5,865 bases of DNA from Simkania sp. (GTDB taxonomy: Bacteria; Chlamydiota; Chlamydiia; Chlamydiales; Simkaniaceae), in contig JANQJX010000112.1 of assembly GCA_028281425.1 (NCBI GenBank), positions 1-5,865 of the forward strand. Reading direction: 5' to 3'. Positions 3,445 to 5,865 of this stretch are shown here, piece after piece. The notes beneath the pieces were generated by a model. That model was not told the origin of the DNA. It was given only the letters and a program-made list of their open reading frames with translations, and did no database searches. Made by a program: the position numbers and the translations under genes. Position 1 is the first letter of the stretch. Each line of letters opens with the position of its first letter.

Positions 3445-5865
3445 ATGGCAAAACCTAATACTCATAACTTTGAAAACAAAACTTCAGACAAGCTATTGGA
3501 TTTAGTCAAAAAAGAAGTGTCTCAAGAGAATATCTATGCTGCAGAAAGCAGTTGCAGTGTTGTGAAACGGGATGGGACAATTGTTCCTTTTAGGAAGGAA
3601 AGAATTGCACAAGCAATTGAAGCAGCCTTTAGAGATACCAAAAAGCTAGGTAAAGAGGCTCCTTTGCCTGATGACATTCAAGACATCATTCAAAACATCA
3701 CCTGTCAAGTTGCTCATGAAGCTCTCGATTTAATTACCAAAAATATCTCACTAACAGTAGAAGGCATCCAAGATCTTGTTGAAGTCATTCTCATGAAAAA
3801 TGGACAGCATGATGTTGCTAAAGATTATATCATCTACCGAGACCATCATAAAGCTATCCGTTCTGATGATCCGAGAAATCTTAAAATCTATCGCAAAGAA
3901 ACCAAAAATTTTGTCTGCCTAAATCCGATAAAAATCGCAACTTCTATCGAAAAAATTTTTAAACGTGGCAAACAAGAGGAAGCTTATTCACCCGAAAAAA
4001 AAATCGAACTTGTGAATCAATTGACAAAAGATGTTGTAACTGACCTCATAAAACAAGCCAAAACAAAAGAAAAACTCCATATCTATGATGTCCAAAATTC
4101 CATTGAAGAACAATTGATGAGGGCAGGATTTTTTCAACTCGCAAAAGATTATATTTTATATCGCGCTGCCAAAGGAGAACAAACCCTTTCTTCTTTCGAT
4201 TCTTTTCCGAAAAAAAAGAAAATAAGAAAAGCCATTTTAAATGAACGTTCTTTTCAAATCATCACAAAAGAAAATAAGAAGGAAACCCTTACAGAAAGCC
4301 GTCTTCTAGAAAAAATTGATCATGCTTGTCTTGGGCTTGAGGAATGGGTCAATTCCGAAGACCTGCTAAAAAGCACTATTTTAAATTTCTATGAAGGGAT
4401 GAAAGAACAAGAAGTTCATCAAGCTCTTATCATGGCAACCAAGGCAAAAATTGAAAAAGACCCCGCCTATTCTTATGTCGCTGCTCGTTTTCTTCTCGAT
4501 GCCATCTATCTAGAAACACTCCAGATGCATGCAGATGATCCTAAGCTACATGAAAGACACAAAAATTATTTTAAAGAATATATCGAACATGGAGTCAAAA
4601 CCGAAAAGCTCTCTCCTAAGCTTAAAGAATTTGACCTGGAGGCTCTTGCTCAAGCACTCAAACTTGAACGAGATCATAAGTTCAAGTATTTAGGACTTCA
4701 AACCCTCTACGATCGCTATTTGATCCATGACAAAAAAAACCGTATCGAAACACCCCAGATTTTTTGGATGCGCGTTGCCATGGGACTTGCTCTTAATGAA
4801 AAAGAAAAAACAAAACAAACACTTGAGTTTTATGCCCTTTTATCCAAGTTTTATTACATCGCCAGCACTCCAACTCTCTTTAACTCAGGAACTCTCCATC
4901 CTCAACTTAGCTCTTGCTATCTGCTTACCGTCATGGATAATCTCGAGCATATTTTTAAAACAATTTCAGATGCTGCCCAATTGTCTAAATGGGCAGGAGG
5001 ACTTGGAATTGACTGGACAAATATTCGTGGCACACAAGCCCTTATCAAAGGAACAAATGGAGAAAGTCAAGGAGTCATTCCCTTTCTCAAAGTGGGCAAT
5101 GATACTGCTGTTGCAGTCAACCAAGGAGGAAAAAGAAAAGGGGCTCTTTGTTCTTATCTCGAAACATGGCATATCGATATTGAAGACTTTTTAGAACTAA
5201 GAAAAAATACAGGAGATGAAAGAAGGCGCACACATGACATGAATACAGCCAATTGGATTCCCGATCTCTTCATGAAACGGGTCAAAGAAAAAAAAATGTG
5301 GACCCTCTTTAGCCCTGATGATGTCAGAGACCTACACGATCTTTACGGGATTGCATTTGAAAAACGCTACATCGAATATGAGCAAAAAGCAGCAGAAGGA
5401 AAAATTTCTCTTTTTAAGAAAGTAGAAGCTTTTTCTCTTTGGCGCAAAATATTAAGCATGCTTTTTGAAACGGGTCACCCTTGGATCACTTTTAAAGATC
5501 CGTGCAATATCCGCTCTCCTCAAGATCACGTAGGAGTGGTTCATAGCTCCAATCTTTGTACAGAAATTACTTTGAACACCTCTGAAGAAGAAACAGCTGT
5601 TTGCAACTTGGGTTCGATCAATTTGGTCGAACATATCACCTCTTCTGGGATCAATGAATTAAAGCTCTCTCAAACAATTCACACCGCTATGCGAATGCTC
5701 GACAATGTGATTGATCTCAACTTTTATCCCATCCCAGAAACCGAAAAAGCCAACCTTTCTCACCGACCTGTAGGCCTTGGATTTATGGGTTTTCAAGATG
5801 CATTAAACATCATGGAAATCAGCTATGCAAGTCACGAAGCTGTAGAATTTGCCGATCAAAGTATG
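3445..5865 (+). CDS. nrdA: ribonucleoside-diphosphate reductase large chain NrdA with three ATP-cone-like modules, 3' end outside window
   Basis: NrdA is the catalytic alpha chain of class Ia ribonucleotide reductase; with the radical-generating beta chain NrdB it reduces ribonucleoside diphosphates to deoxy forms. The 807 visible codons start at an ATG six bases after AAGGGG; an in-frame stop lies at 3370-3372. Residues about 37-137 are an ATP cone (VVKRDGTIVPF). About 147-245 is a degenerate second cone without the KRDG turn. About 268-356 is a third, close to the E. coli cone (FYEGMK...YSYVAARFLLDAIY). The catalytic barrel follows: STPTLFNSG (474-482), redox Cys491 in SSCYL, SNLCTE with Asn703, thiyl Cys705 and Glu707, and the partner redox Cys720 in AVCNLGSINL. 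The C-terminal tyrosines and cysteine tail are off the right edge; the chlamydial family is about 1,045 residues. nrdB is the expected next gene. Confidence 0.97.
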   Translation, partial: MAKPNTHNFENKTSDKLLDLVKKEVSQENIYAAESSCSVVKRDGTIVPFRKERIAQAIEAAFRDTKKLGKEAPLPDDIQDIIQNITCQVAHEALDLITKNISLTVEGIQDLVEVILMKNGQHDVAKDYIIYRDHHKAIRSDDPRNLKIYRKETKNFVCLNPIKIATSIEKIFKRGKQEEAYSPEKKIELVNQLTKDVVTDLIKQAKTKEKLHIYDVQNSIEEQLMRAGFFQLAKDYILYRAAKGEQTLSSFDSFPKKKKIRKAILNERSFQIITKENKKETLTESRLLEKIDHACLGLEEWVNSEDLLKSTILNFYEGMKEQEVHQALIMATKAKIEKDPAYSYVAARFLLDAIYLETLQMHADDPKLHERHKNYFKEYIEHGVKTEKLSPKLKEFDLEALAQALKLERDHKFKYLGLQTLYDRYLIHDKKNRIETPQIFWMRVAMGLALNEKEKTKQTLEFYALLSKFYYIASTPTLFNSGTLHPQLSSCYLLTVMDNLEHIFKTISDAAQLSKWAGGLGIDWTNIRGTQALIKGTNGESQGVIPFLKVGNDTAVAVNQGGKRKGALCSYLETWHIDIEDFLELRKNTGDERRRTHDMNTANWIPDLFMKRVKEKKMWTLFSPDDVRDLHDLYGIAFEKRYIEYEQKAAEGKISLFKKVEAFSLWRKILSMLFETGHPWITFKDPCNIRSPQDHVGVVHSSNLCTEITLNTSEEETAVCNLGSINLVEHITSSGINELKLSQTIHTAMRMLDNVIDLNFYPIPETEKANLSHRPVGLGFMGFQDALNIMEISYASHEAVEFADQSM

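Noticed and set aside
4727..5194. 155-codon plus-strand frame in another reading frame
   Set aside because: It overlaps the conserved NrdA barrel region, including the STPTLFNSG and SSCYL motifs, in a different frame; it is a shadow of nrdA.
4966..5634. Two minus-strand frames of 68 and 60 codons (4966-5172, 5452-5634)
   Set aside because: Both are antisense to conserved parts of nrdA and have no independent support.

Overview
The window most likely comes from a member of the Chlamydiota outside the classical Chlamydiaceae (an 'environmental' or symbiotic chlamydia). Two things point there. The fatty-acid genes lie in the chlamydial order fabH-fabD-fabG on one strand, and FabH closely follows the chlamydial version I recall (TGSYLP start, KLSS.VNY.DR.TCVLFGDG, LPAGGS..PASQ.TV, MEGKE..KHAVRRME, YGNTSASSVGIALDELL). 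The ribonucleotide reductase large chain also has the long N-terminal extension with three consecutive ATP-cone-like modules typical of chlamydial NrdA. The DNA is AT-rich. The assignment rests on remembered family features, not on a search.

Layout. Bases 1-2388 are a minus-strand cluster transcribed right to left: fabH (complete), fabD (complete, 12 bases after the fabH stop) and fabG (first 133 codons, cut by the left edge). Bases 2389-3444 hold no convincing protein gene. They form a divergent control region with a candidate plus-strand structured RNA (24-pair closing helix, about 2650-2820). To its right is a GC-richer island, about 45% GC by hand count, bounded by 35-base imperfect inverted repeats (2832-2866 and 3106-3140) and resembling a small MITE-like or dispersed repeat. 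Next comes a very AT-rich leader (about 24% GC) with a possible promoter, degenerate NrdR-box-like sites and a terminator-like hairpin. Bases 3445-5865 are the first 807 codons of nrdA on the plus strand, running off the right edge.

How the genes work together. FabD loads malonyl groups onto acyl carrier protein, FabH condenses malonyl-ACP with an acyl-CoA starter, and FabG performs the first reduction of each elongation cycle. The three are therefore the initiation and first-reduction steps of type II fatty acid synthesis, very probably one operon continuing left (acpP is the expected next gene). NrdA makes deoxyribonucleotides for DNA replication. The two divergent units share no pathway but both serve growth and division. 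In Chlamydia, as I recall, recR lies upstream of fabH and nrdAB is elsewhere, so this junction looks lineage-specific. The noncoding kilobase is the least explained part of the window.
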